Positions 17,843 to 25,639 of a DNA stretch of 43,042 nucleotides are shown here, piece by piece. Positions within the stretch are counted from its first letter, which is position 1, and the number at the start of each line of letters is the position of its first letter. Source of the DNA: Blastocatellia bacterium (GTDB taxonomy: Bacteria > Acidobacteriota > Blastocatellia > RBC074); the NCBI GenBank assembly GCA_016789725.1, contig JAEUQN010000038.1:1-43042 (forward strand), in the 5' to 3' direction. The notes under the pieces were generated by a model. That model did not search any database. It saw only the letters and a list, made by a program, of their open reading frames with translations, and was not told the origin of the DNA. Both the position numbers and the translations under genes were made by a program.

Positions 17843-18644
17843 AGTTGAGAAACTCCGTTGTCGTCGAAAGCTGCATTCCGCGTGCAATCATTTCGTTGAG
17901 GAAGGTTTGTGCGTGCGCTTCAAAGCCGGGGATGTCGCTGGAGGCGTCGGTCAACAACACTAGTTTTTTCACGTACGACGCATCGCCGAAGCTGTTGGCA
18001 ATGTCGCGCACGGTGTTTGCGACACAATGTGTCCGCGCTTCGCCTGCGATAGCGACAATGTCGGCTTGTTCCAGTGTTTGAATCAAGCGCGTGTTGATTT
18101 GTGTGCCGGGATCAGTGGCGTCCGGCACATCGGCCTGCACCGCGGAATAATGTTCTGTCAGGATATTGCTGCCTTTCGTGACGAAATCTACGAAAGCGAA
18201 GCGTTGCTCCCATTCCTTGAGCGCGTCAAAAAGCGGGGGGAAGACGGCGTGCCCAGGGCTACCAATCAAACAGTGCGGCGGCCAGATCGTCAGGTCATAG
18301 CGCCCGTTTTGTGAGAGCTTGCGCACATACTCCAACGCGCGTTTGTAGAGTCCCGGCTGTGTCGTCGTCCACTTGCCGTCTTCGACTTCGGACAAGGTAA
18401 TGCGCGTGAACGGCTGTGGATGCTTGCCGTGCGAATCTTTCCAAAAGATCGGATGCGCGATGTGAATGAAGTGATGCGAATCCAGTGTGATGTGGATGTC
18501 ATCAACCTTGTCCTTCAACCGCCGAATCATTTGGGCCAAGCGCCGCATATCGTGTTCTGCATTCGGGACATACAACGCGCCTTTGTCGGGATTGCAGAAA
18601 TCAATCTGCGGATCAATGATCAGTAATTCAACTCGTTTGCTCAT
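17841..18644 (-). CDS. Nicotinamidase/isochorismatase-family cysteine hydrolase
   Basis: A 267-residue cytoplasmic hydrolase, longer than PncA of E. coli. The catalytic triad of the family is visible: Asp in LLIIDPQIDFCNP, Lys in DFVTKGSNILTEHYSA and Cys in GEARTHCVANTVRDI. The metal-site-like HITLDSHHFIHIAHPIFW and the WPPHCLIGSPG loop also fit nicotinamidases. The likely reaction is nicotinamide to nicotinate, an NAD-salvage step. That reading is strengthened by a putative NrtR operator 19 bases upstream of the start and by nrtR nearby. The start is ATG at 18644 with GGAG 6 bases upstream. The exact substrate is inferred; another isochorismatase-type amide is possible. Confidence 0.8.
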   Translation of the reverse strand: MSKRVELLIIDPQIDFCNPDKGALYVPNAEHDMRRLAQMIRRLKDKVDDIHITLDSHHFIHIAHPIFWKDSHGKHPQPFTRITLSEVEDGKWTTTQPGLYKRALEYVRKLSQNGRYDLTIWPPHCLIGSPGHAVFPPLFDALKEWEQRFAFVDFVTKGSNILTEHYSAVQADVPDATDPGTQINTRLIQTLEQADIVAIAGEARTHCVANTVRDIANSFGDASYVKKLVLLTDASSDIPGFEAHAQTFLNEMIARGMQLSTTTEFLN

Positions 18645-18662
18645 AGTGTTCTCCGTTTCTGT

Positions 18663-18681
18663 GCGTAAAATATACGCTAAG
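18663..18681. promoter_or_regulatory. Putative NrtR operator before the nicotinamidase-like gene
   Basis: GCGTAAAATATACGC (18663-18677) followed by TAAG is a near-perfect inverted repeat in the 62-bp gap upstream of the hydrolase. The same GCGT-N7-ACGC-TAAG pattern occurs twice before nrtR. Confidence 0.65.
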
Positions 18682-18706
18682 TGTTTAGGATAAAAAAATA
18701 GGCCGA

Positions 18707-19174
18707 TTACTTTTTGCTAAATTCAACGACGACAATTTTGGCCTCAGATGAGATGTTGTTCAGTTCGTCGAGCATAATTTCCAACGCTTTTGCTTGTTTG
18801 AATCCGCCAGAACCAGAGCCGATGATTGGAAATGCGACAGATGAAAAGTTTTGGTCATTGATAATTTGCATCGCATTCTTGACGGATGTGCGGATTGAAA
18901 ATTCTGATGCCCGCCAGAGCAAATTGATTCCAGCGACGTGAATGATCCCACGATAATTTAACTTGCCTGCCGAAGTTAATACGGCTTGTCCAAGCGGGAG
19001 TAGTCCAAACTTCGCCACTTCTCGAAATGGTTGCAGCCCCGCCCGCCGTTTGATCGCACCAGCGACCCCAGATGGAAGCAGCAGCCACCAAGGAATATAA
19101 TTGCGATTCCAAGCGTTGACGATTACTTCGACCGGTTGGTTGAGCAAATTGCCTCTGACAATTTCAGCGATCAT
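18707..19174 (-). CDS. Macro-domain protein
   Basis: A 155-residue single macro domain, a fold that binds ADP-ribose and often hydrolyses ADP-ribosyl groups. Visible are the N-terminal IVRGNLLNQPVEVIVNAWNR, LLLPSGVAGAIKRRAGLQPF (adenine and distal-ribose side), PLGQAVLTSAGKL, GIIHVAGINLLWRASE and the phosphate-binding loop FPIIGSGSGGF. It belongs to a branch with the IPWWLLLPSGV insertion rather than classical MacroD. The start is ATG at 19174, 2 bp after the FRG gene stop, with GAGGGA 8 bases upstream. It is cotranscribed with nrtR and the FRG gene. No signal peptide. Confidence 0.85.
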   Translation of the reverse strand: MIAEIVRGNLLNQPVEVIVNAWNRNYIPWWLLLPSGVAGAIKRRAGLQPFREVAKFGLLPLGQAVLTSAGKLNYRGIIHVAGINLLWRASEFSIRTSVKNAMQIINDQNFSSVAFPIIGSGSGGFKQAKALEIMLDELNNISSEAKIVVVEFSKK

Positions 19175-19176
19175 TG

Positions 19177-20040
19177 CTAGTTTCCCTCATCTTGAAAGAT
19201 TTCTTTTGCAGTCCTGATTTCTCTGTCCATGTGATCTACGAGTTCTCTTTTTAGTCCTTCAAAATCGGGGTAATATCCAAAGTGTTTGAGTCCAACAAGG
19301 TCAAGAAATATTTCTGCGTCCTCATACACGCTAGCAGGTAAAATAATTTTCTTGACGAAGTCTGGATACAGATTCTCAAACGATTCAAACGAATCTCCAC
19401 AAAGGGTGAACGCACAACTTTGAGCACGCATCCTTGGATTACTATGGACTGGTGCCGCCGCAATCGTAGGTAGCAACTTAACAGTTGAAATGTAGCCTGG
19501 ATGGTAGTTGTGTGTACTTATATTCCCCACACCTTCATCTCCGCTAAGAGCGACGAGACCTTCTACGCCAAACGTATTTTTATTTAGAGCCTCTGGATCA
19601 AGGATGAAAATAGCAGCATCTTCGTCTGGTTTTCGTCCATCCTGTGCAAAATAAACCGCACAAGCAAAACTTTCCGTCCAATCTAAAAGTCTTGTGGGGA
19701 TTCCGTGGTGCTGCATTGAAAATACGATCCCCCAATCTGACTTTTCTTGCATATCAAGAAGATTCCAAGCGCGTGATTTGAATTTATAAAACAGCGTTTT
19801 ACTAACATCACGCATCATCTCTATTTTTGACTTCTCGTCCCAGCTTTGCCCAACAAACCTCATATCGTCTTCAATTCGACGATGCAGGCTTGAACGAACC
19901 GTCCATTCAGCCAATCTCTGCCCTCTGTACCAAAGTAAGCCACCCTTCTTCTTCGATTCTTTTTGAAGCTGCGCGACTTGGGATAAGATTTCATGCCATT
20001 GCTCATTCATAAAGATTGGATTTGGATTACTTTCGATCAT
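19177..20040 (-). CDS. FRG-domain protein
   Basis: A 287-residue cytoplasmic protein carrying an FRG domain, named after its (F/Y)RG motif. LLWYRGQRLAEW lies near residue 36 and RSSLHRR follows. The second conserved block, MQHHGIPTRLLDWTESFACAVYFA, lies near residues 107-130. The family is widespread, often beside defence or toxin-type genes; its activity is not settled. The ATG at 20040 lies 4 bp after the nrtR stop; a TTG at 20055 would overlap nrtR. It sits between an ADP-ribose-sensing regulator and a macro-domain protein, which suggests an ADP-ribose or NAD-linked role. Codon use appears more A/T-rich than that of its neighbours, perhaps a sign of transfer. Confidence 0.8.
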   Translation of the reverse strand: MIESNPNPIFMNEQWHEILSQVAQLQKESKKKGGLLWYRGQRLAEWTVRSSLHRRIEDDMRFVGQSWDEKSKIEMMRDVSKTLFYKFKSRAWNLLDMQEKSDWGIVFSMQHHGIPTRLLDWTESFACAVYFAQDGRKPDEDAAIFILDPEALNKNTFGVEGLVALSGDEGVGNISTHNYHPGYISTVKLLPTIAAAPVHSNPRMRAQSCAFTLCGDSFESFENLYPDFVKKIILPASVYEDAEIFLDLVGLKHFGYYPDFEGLKRELVDHMDREIRTAKEIFQDEGN

Positions 20041-20044
20041 ACTA

Positions 20045-20740
20045 CTAAATCTCAAAAGTCAGCCCTTGTCGGGTTAATTGTTTGTATTTCCGCTCATCGA
20101 ATTTGTAGAGCCGCGCGGCACGATGCGCGACGCCGGTTTGGATTTCGTTTAGTTCTTTCAGCACGTCCAGGCTGAAAATCTTTTTGCGAAAGTTGCGATT
20201 GTCCAGCTTTTGCCCCAGCACAATTTCATAGAGCGTTTGCAATTGCCGGATGCTGAATTTGTCGGGCAATAGCTCAAAGCCAATCGGCGCGTACGTCAAC
20301 TTGCCGCGTAGTCTTTGCAATGCCACTTGCAGGATTTCTGCGTGATCGAACGCGAGCTTCGGCAGCTTGTTGACCGGAAACCATTCGGCGCGGCGCGCGT
20401 CTGTAGTGGCCAGCAAATGATGCTGGTCGGGCGCGACGAGAGCGTAATAGGCTACTGACACGACCCAGCCGCGTGGATCACGGTTCGGTTTGCCGAAGGT
20501 GTAGAGCTGTTCCAGAAACACGTCTTTGATGCCCGTTTCTTCGCGCAGTTCGCGCATCGCGGCATCTTCGAGCGATTCGCCGTTGCGCACAAAACCGCCG
20601 GGCAACGCCCACATTCCCTCAAACGGTTCGACATCGCGTTCGACCAACACAACCTGCAAATTCTCTTCGTCCAAATCCAATCCAAAGATTACGCCATCTA
20701 CGGTCAATCCGGGTCGCTCGAATTCGTATGAAAAGCTCAT
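20045..20740 (-). CDS. nrtR: NrtR-type Nudix transcriptional regulator
   Basis: A 231-residue regulator with an N-terminal Nudix domain (about 10-140) and a C-terminal winged helix (about 150-225). The Nudix box is intact ([20 protein letters not shown] followed by TGI). [12 protein letters not shown] and [19 protein letters not shown] are typical of NrtR, which senses ADP-ribose and represses NAD-biosynthesis genes. The C-terminal NRNFRKKI and ARLYKFD motifs fit the DNA-binding domain. The start is ATG at 20740 with AGGAG 9 bases upstream. Two putative operators lie directly upstream, so it is probably autoregulated. It is the first gene of nrtR-FRG-macro. An intact Nudix box leaves open whether it also hydrolyses substrate. 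Confidence 0.85.
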   Translation of the reverse strand: MSFSYEFERPGLTVDGVIFGLDLDEENLQVVLVERDVEPFEGMWALPGGFVRNGESLEDAAMRELREETGIKDVFLEQLYTFGKPNRDPRGWVVSVAYYALVAPDQHHLLATTDARRAEWFPVNKLPKLAFDHAEILQVALQRLRGKLTYAPIGFELLPDKFSIRQLQTLYEIVLGQKLDNRNFRKKIFSLDVLKELNEIQTGVAHRAARLYKFDERKYKQLTRQGLTFEI

Positions 20741-20759
20741 TTCGTTCTTCTCCTGTTAA

Positions 20760-20801
20760 GCGTAAAAATAACGCTAAGCTATGCGTGCAAAATACGCTAA
20801 G
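20760..20801. promoter_or_regulatory. Two tandem putative NrtR operators before nrtR
   Basis: GCGTAAAAATAACGC (20760-20774) and GCGTGCAAAATACGC (20783-20797), each followed by TAAG, stand 23 bp apart start to start, about two helical turns, directly upstream of nrtR. Together with 18663-18677 they give the pattern GCGTNNAAATNACGCTAAG, allowing a 1-bp shift of the central A-run. Confidence 0.65.
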
Positions 20802-20867
20802 TAGGAGAGGTCTGTCAATTAATTTTTTTCTATGAAATTACCTAAATGATCGGGGGAGGTGATTTGA

Positions 20868-20930
20868 ATGTCAGAAAATAAAAGGCGCATCCAAAGATTA
20901 TTTTTTGGATGCGCCTTCAGGGTTCAATAG
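20868..20930 (+). CDS. Possible 20-residue peptide (doubtful)
   Basis: An ATG at 20868 is preceded by GGGGGAGGTG with ideal spacing, and the frame runs 20 codons to a TAG at 20928. The peptide is basic and short (MSENKRRIQRLFF...). Most of the frame coincides with the terminator stem of the convergent DUF2911 gene, so the coding reading is doubtful. I record it only because the ribosome binding site is one of the strongest in the window. Confidence 0.15.
   Translation: MSENKRRIQRLFFGCAFRVQ
20882..20917. terminator. Intrinsic terminator of the DUF2911 gene
   Basis: A perfect 14-bp stem (AAGGCGCATCCAAA at 20882-20895 with its complement at 20904-20917). Read on the minus strand it is followed by TTTATTTTC, so it terminates the DUF2911 gene, which ends 22 bp upstream. 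Confidence 0.8.
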
Positions 20931-20938
20931 CGATTCGC

Positions 20939-21475
20939 TTACTTCTTGACTTTGAAAGTTGCCGAAGCAGTTGTGGTTTCCCATTCTAATTTGAGAATCC
21001 CGCCATTTTTCGTGGCTGCCAGCGACATGGTGAATTGTTCGACGGTTGCGTTGAGTTTGGCGACCTTCATATCAACGCGTGCGAGGTCTTGGCCTTCGTT
21101 GTACTGTGTACCCCATTGGCCGGTTTGTTTGTTGATAATCAGTTTCCATCCCTGTTCGGTGGGCAAGGTCCAAAGTGTGTAAGAGCCTGCCGGGATGACG
21201 ACTTTGCCAAACATTAAATCGGCTTCAGTTTTCAACAAAGTCGCATTGTTTGCTCCGGTGCGCCAGACTTTTCCGTAGGGGACGAGTCCGCCAAAAACCT
21301 TGCGACCTTTCATGGATGGGCGATGGTAACTGATGGTGATCTTTTTACCGTCAACTGTGATTTCGGTTGAACCGGGAGGGCTGGCCATCGGTTTCTGTTG
21401 TGCGTGAACGCTGACCGCGCTCAAAAGCGCAAGTGCAAATACCACAATTAACGATTGGGCTTTCAAACTTCTCAT
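20939..21475 (-). CDS. Exported DUF2911 protein
   Basis: A 178-residue protein with a signal peptide (about 1-25, ending VSVHAQ). The mature part matches DUF2911: ITISYHRPSMKGRKVFGGLV, PYGKVWRTGANNATLL, VIPAGSYTLWTLP and GWKLIINKQTGQWGTQY. The family is common in Acidobacteriota and Bacteroidota and is probably a periplasmic beta-sandwich of unknown function. The ATG at 21475 has GAGGAG 7 bases upstream and gives a clean signal peptide; the longer frame to 21520 would place a charged tail before it. It is probably monocistronic, with a strong terminator downstream. Confidence 0.85.
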   Translation of the reverse strand: MRSLKAQSLIVVFALALLSAVSVHAQQKPMASPPGSTEITVDGKKITISYHRPSMKGRKVFGGLVPYGKVWRTGANNATLLKTEADLMFGKVVIPAGSYTLWTLPTEQGWKLIINKQTGQWGTQYNEGQDLARVDMKVAKLNATVEQFTMSLAATKNGGILKLEWETTTASATFKVKK

Positions 21476-21626
21476 TCGATTTCTCCTCAATAAAAAAGGG
21501 TTGGCTATCAATTCCATCAATCTCGCTGACTTGACCTCCGGGGGTGATTCAAAAAACGCCGACTGCGCAAGGTGTCAATTAGTGTGAGCGAAAACGAGAA
21601 ATTCATAGCACGATATGGTCGTTAGT

Positions 21627-23690
21627 CTACGGCACTAACTCACGGTTACGCAACTTGAACTCTGTGACTTTCCAGCGCGGCCAGGTCGAGACACGGCTGT
21701 AGTGGCTGGTTGCCAACGCCAGAATATCAAGTTTGCTGGATTGGCATTGTGGGCAGGTTTGAATTAAGCCAGGCGATGCGGCGTGACAGCTTTGGCAGAC
21801 GGTGAATTCTGGTGATAGGGTGAGGGCCGAATTATTGGTTTGATAAAAAGCCCGCGAAACTAACACGGCCATCTGCTCAGGTTTGAGAACCGACTTATCG
21901 CCCCACAGTTCGGAAATTGCCCCCAGGATTGAATCCTGTTGTAAGAGGCCTTCAATCCGCAGTTTTTCCAGCACGTTGATGGAGGTTTGTGAAGAGAGTG
22001 TGGCGGCGTTGGTGTATCGTGCCTCGCTTGGGTTGTTGGGAGGGATCATCCCGGCTTGATCCAGATCAAGTTTTGCCAGGCGATGCGGTGCATTTATATC
22101 GCGCGACGCTGCAAGCCGAAACCGTGCTTTATGCTTGACCGATAATCGCTCAGCTTCCGTGTTGAGATGCGCGATGACGCGGGCGGCGAATTCCTGCGAG
22201 TTTGCCGCGCTTTCAATAGGTACTCCTGTCATTGTTTCTGCCAATTCGCTCAGGCCGATAGGGCAAATCGCATGTGCTGTCCATCCCAGTCGTAAAAACG
22301 GCTCATTGTTGGGACGCATGGCCAACATAGCCAATACGCCGGATTCGCCACGGGCTAACAATTTTTCCAGAAAAACACGTTTTTCCAATGAAGCCTGCGC
22401 CGCCAGCTCCATCAATTCTGATAACTGGGAGAAGAGTCGCAGCGGGTCGCCCTCAGAGCGTCGTCCGATGCGCGGCAAATTCAACGCCACAGAAGAAAAC
22501 ATCGCCGCGCGCCATTGCCAGCTTTCACTGGCTCGCTGTAAGACGGTTGCATTCATGCCATAACGATTGGTGAAGGTGAGTAATGCTTCGTCATCTTCGG
22601 GGGAGCGATCAAAGGAAAATATGACTCCGCCACGTTCAATGGCCACCTGGCACGCAAGATCTAAAAAGCTGCGATAACCTGGATTGTCCACGAAGCGACT
22701 TGTCACGTGCAAAATTGGACGAGGACCGATCAGTGGTAAATCTTGTCCATCGCCTTCCAGATAGACTTCAAAAATGGCATTCAAAAAATCGCGCGCGACT
22801 TCTCCAAAAGAACCATAAGTTGCCGACAACTGTTCACCGCCCGCACCAATGGCAGGCTGATCTCGCAGATAATTGGGAGCGTCCCAATCCAGATGCAGAT
22901 CACAGCGCATCGGCTGGCCTCCGTGTGCGATGGCTGGCGTCGAAAGGTCAAATAGCAGGGCTTGCGCTACCTGTTTCTTTTCTTCGTGAGAATGGTTGAC
23001 GAGCAAAGGGGCGAAGGCGAAATTGACTGAATCCCAGGCCACCGCCTCACTGAAATAGCCGTGCAACGCGGCGGTGTATTTGACCAGATGTGAAGCGAGA
23101 ACTTCTGGACGGCGTGCCGGGCGGGACCCTGAAAATCCACCGGGTAGCGTAATGCCATGTCGTTTGATGAAATCTACTGAGCCGATCATGGTTGTCAGCC
23201 GATCAATCTGGCCTAAACTCTCAATGTGTAAATCTCCATTCAGATGTGCATTCGCAACCCGCTCAGAAAAGACGGATCGCATGGCATATTCTCGCTTGAT
23301 GGCTTCTGCTAAGACCGCGCTTGTGCCTTCAGGTCCATGTGCTGTTCTCAGTTCTGGAGAGACACCCTGGATAATTTGGTCGGCATCAAACATTGGCACC
23401 CCAAGACGCGAGTGAGCGCGATGAGCCGCCATTAATCCTCGCTCAAGAAGCTTGGCGTCAACCAGCCCGCGAATTAAGGGAGCGGTCAACGCCTGAATGT
23501 TGAGCCGCTGAATTTGTGCTTTGATTTCGAGCGCAATTTGATGCGCAATCTCTGGCGTCAGTTTCGTTTCACGGACAAGGGCCTCTGCAATTCGTTGGAC
23601 ATCGAATTGCGCCAGATGTTCGTCTGAACGACGAACCAGTAAATCTGTTTCTGACAAGGTGATTTCAGATGATGGATGACTTTGGGACAT
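21627..23690 (-). CDS. Anaerobic (class III) ribonucleotide reductase-like protein, glycyl-radical glycine absent
   Basis: A 687-residue NrdD-like protein. Residues of about 15-105 resemble an ATP-cone (LVRRSDEHLAQFDVQRIAEA, LERGLMAAHRAHSRLG). The long middle matches the class III barrel (LVKYTAALHGYFSEAVAWDS, FAPLLVNHSHEEKKQVAQAL, HGGQPMRCDLHLDWDAP, LNLPRIGRRSEGD). A C-terminal zinc ribbon is kept (CQSCHAASPGLIQTCPQC). Where NrdD has a TGYY-type glycyl-radical site before the PVSxWN-like segment, this protein reads ATSHYSRVSTW, with Ser in place of Gly. The Cys-containing SMCCRLR-like region of NrdD also appears replaced. No nrdG activase gene is in the window. It overlaps thiD by 26 bp. It could be a pseudoenzyme or nucleotide-binding regulator. 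Confidence 0.75.
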   Translation of the reverse strand: MSQSHPSSEITLSETDLLVRRSDEHLAQFDVQRIAEALVRETKLTPEIAHQIALEIKAQIQRLNIQALTAPLIRGLVDAKLLERGLMAAHRAHSRLGVPMFDADQIIQGVSPELRTAHGPEGTSAVLAEAIKREYAMRSVFSERVANAHLNGDLHIESLGQIDRLTTMIGSVDFIKRHGITLPGGFSGSRPARRPEVLASHLVKYTAALHGYFSEAVAWDSVNFAFAPLLVNHSHEEKKQVAQALLFDLSTPAIAHGGQPMRCDLHLDWDAPNYLRDQPAIGAGGEQLSATYGSFGEVARDFLNAIFEVYLEGDGQDLPLIGPRPILHVTSRFVDNPGYRSFLDLACQVAIERGGVIFSFDRSPEDDEALLTFTNRYGMNATVLQRASESWQWRAAMFSSVALNLPRIGRRSEGDPLRLFSQLSELMELAAQASLEKRVFLEKLLARGESGVLAMLAMRPNNEPFLRLGWTAHAICPIGLSELAETMTGVPIESAANSQEFAARVIAHLNTEAERLSVKHKARFRLAASRDINAPHRLAKLDLDQAGMIPPNNPSEARYTNAATLSSQTSINVLEKLRIEGLLQQDSILGAISELWGDKSVLKPEQMAVLVSRAFYQTNNSALTLSPEFTVCQSCHAASPGLIQTCPQCQSSKLDILALATSHYSRVSTWPRWKVTEFKLRNRELVP

Positions 23691-24477
23691 AATTAAAAAA
23701 ATGATTCATGGGGCCTTTGCCTTTCCCAAGGCCGGGCGCATGTTGAATGGCTCCTCTGACAAATTCCTTGGCCTCTTGAATTGCATCTGAGAGCTGCAGG
23801 CCTTGTGCAAGCAGGCTCGCAATGGCCGAGGCTAAGGTGCAACCAGTGCCGTGCGTGTGACGGGACATCAGTTTTGAAGAAGAGAATTCGATTTCATTCT
23901 CGCCATCAAAAAGGACGTCCGTTGCGCCCGAATTTAAGTGACCGCCTTTTACCAAAATGGCTACTTGTTTTTTTTGCGAGAATCGAAAGCTTAGCACGCG
24001 CGCCGCCGCTTTCATCTCCTCGACAGAATTGCACTGAATTCCCAACAAAACTTCGGTCTCACTTAAATTGGGTGTCACCACATCGGCGTAGGGCAGTAGC
24101 GATTCAATCAAGAATTGCCTAGCCTCAATATTAATTAACGCGTGTCCGCTGGTTGATTGGAACACAGGATCAATCACGATGTTTTTCAAGGGAACCCGTT
24201 CCAATAATTCGACCACGACTTTGATTTGTTCCGTCGTCGGCAGCATTCCAATTTTCACAGCGGCGATTTCAAAATCATCAAGAAGCGGGAGAATTTGTCC
24301 CCGCAGAACATCCTCAGATTGATGGTATGCGGTGTATACCCCCCTCGTATTTTGTGAGGTGATCGAAGTGATTGCCGCGACGCCAAAACATCCGAGAGCT
24401 GCTATGGTTTTGATGTCTGCCAACACGCCAGCGCCTCCTGACGGGTCGAATCCAGCAATTGTCATTACCGTTTGCAT
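23665..24477 (-). CDS. thiD: Hydroxymethylpyrimidine/phosphomethylpyrimidine kinase
   Basis: A cytoplasmic ribokinase-fold enzyme of 270 residues that phosphorylates HMP and HMP-P in thiamine synthesis. The N-terminus TIAGFDPSGGAGVLADIKTI is diagnostic. ITSITSQNTRGV, VKIGMLPTTEQI, VVIDPVF-like (NIVIDPVFQSTSGHALI) and TPNLSETEVLLG follow. The anion hole and catalytic base are in SRHTHGTGCTLASAIAS. The start is ATG at 24477, 5 bp after the thiE stop. The 3' end overlaps the NrdD-like gene by 26 bp. I see no TPP riboswitch upstream of the operon. Confidence 0.95.
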   Translation of the reverse strand: MQTVMTIAGFDPSGGAGVLADIKTIAALGCFGVAAITSITSQNTRGVYTAYHQSEDVLRGQILPLLDDFEIAAVKIGMLPTTEQIKVVVELLERVPLKNIVIDPVFQSTSGHALINIEARQFLIESLLPYADVVTPNLSETEVLLGIQCNSVEEMKAAARVLSFRFSQKKQVAILVKGGHLNSGATDVLFDGENEIEFSSSKLMSRHTHGTGCTLASAIASLLAQGLQLSDAIQEAKEFVRGAIQHAPGLGKGKGPMNHFFNYVPKSSII

Positions 24478-24482
24478 AACAC

Positions 24483-25142
24483 TCAGTCTTGTGGGATGAG
24501 GGGGGATGATAACATCATCTTGAGGTTAGTGCCTAGCTCATCAATATTTTTGAAAAGTCCAATTCCAGCGATCCCGGCGGCCCCAACGGTGAGCGGCTCT
24601 CTAAAATTCGCCATCGTAATGCCTCCCAGTGCCAGGACGGGTAGTTTGATTCGTTCACATATTTCGGCGAACCGCCCCAGTCCCATTGGTGCGCCGTAAT
24701 CAGCTTTCGAGGGAGTGTGATAGACCGGACCGCAGACAATAAAATCTGCGCCATTGTCATGGGCTAATCGTGCTTCTTCCAATGAATGCGTCGAAACGCC
24801 GACCAGGAAGTTTTCCCGATGGACGATGCGGCGAGCGTCAGCCGTGAAAAGGGAACTGGTTCGTAGATGGACGCCATCTGCGCCAGTCGCCAATGCGACA
24901 TCAAGGCGATCATTGACCAACACTCGCGCGCCGTGCGGTTGTGCTGTTGAGCAGACTACACGAACGAATTCTCTTAGCTCTCTCGCTGACCAATCTTTCT
25001 CTCGAATTTGAATGAGTAGCTGACCTGGGGGAACGATTTGAGCCGCCAGAGCAATCGCTTCAAGCTGAAGGTGATAGTGGGGGGAATATTGCAGCCGATT
25101 TGTAATGAGGTAAATTAGAGGTAGCGAAGACAAGTTATTCAA
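24483..25142 (-). CDS. thiE: Thiamine-phosphate synthase
   Basis: Joins HMP-PP and thiazole phosphate to give thiamine phosphate; about 219 residues, TIM barrel, cytoplasmic. Motifs are LPLIYLITNRLQYS, LIQIREKDWSAREL, RVLVNDRLDVALATGADGVH, VGVSTHSLEEARLA, FIVCGPVYHTPSKADYGAPM and LALGGI. No ATG is available near the start. I choose the TTG at 25142 because AGAGG lies about 9 bases upstream and the stop of the membrane-protein gene overlaps by 8 bp, suggesting translational coupling. The frame could open at a TTG at 25172. It is followed 5 bp later by thiD. No thiC, thiG or thiS is in the window. Confidence 0.92.
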   Translation of the reverse strand: MNNLSSLPLIYLITNRLQYSPHYHLQLEAIALAAQIVPPGQLLIQIREKDWSARELREFVRVVCSTAQPHGARVLVNDRLDVALATGADGVHLRTSSLFTADARRIVHRENFLVGVSTHSLEEARLAHDNGADFIVCGPVYHTPSKADYGAPMGLGRFAEICERIKLPVLALGGITMANFREPLTVGAAGIAGIGLFKNIDELGTNLKMMLSSPLIPQD

Positions 25143-25458
25143 ACTTAATGGCCTCTGCACGTGATCTATCAATTTCGCTTAGTTGAGAAACACTTTCGCG
25201 GAATTTAAAAATGTCTCGCAAGCCTGCCAGGATGTTAACAGCACCTAAGGCTGTGACGGCACCTTTCACATACCCGCTATTGATAATCGGCACAATCCAT
25301 CCTGCGTGGAGCTTGGTCACGGCAAACGACAGAAAAAAGTTTTCGTACCAAAATGGCGACCAGGGCAGATAAGCCAGCAATACCCCGACTTCCAGGCAGA
25401 TCAAAATATAAACAATGACGCTGATTTTGGCTGACATTGGCGAAAAACCTCTCGACAT
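25135..25458 (-). CDS. Small membrane protein of unknown function
   Basis: A 107-residue protein with a strong N-terminal transmembrane segment (about 10-32, ISVIVYILICLEVGVLLAYL). Two weaker hydrophobic stretches follow (about 38-60 and 63-80), and the tail is charged (FKFRESVSQLSEIDRSRAEA). I do not recognise the family. The start is ATG at 25458 with GAAAG-type purines upstream; an alternative ATG at 25437 has GAGAGG 10 bases upstream. It is the first gene of the apparent operon with thiE, thiD and the NrdD-like gene, overlapping thiE by 8 bp. A role in thiamine or nucleotide metabolism cannot be inferred from that alone. Confidence 0.7.
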   Translation of the reverse strand: MSRGFSPMSAKISVIVYILICLEVGVLLAYLPWSPFWYENFFLSFAVTKLHAGWIVPIINSGYVKGAVTALGAVNILAGLRDIFKFRESVSQLSEIDRSRAEAIKFE

Positions 25459-25639
25459 CTCTTTCTTTCACTGCGATTCGGTCTGAAGCTTAACAGTTCA
25501 AATCACCCTTCTGCAACCGACAGATTTTTTTTCTCTGAATTTGGGAACATTCAGGGGAATCGAACTTTATTAACAACAAGCCTATAACAAAAAAGGAATG
25601 AACAGCCCTATGAGTAGTGTTTCTACGAGGAAAGCCAAT

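Noticed and set aside
25459..25639. TPP riboswitch upstream of the thiamine genes
   Set aside because: I could not find the CUGAGA and ACCUGA conserved blocks on the minus strand.
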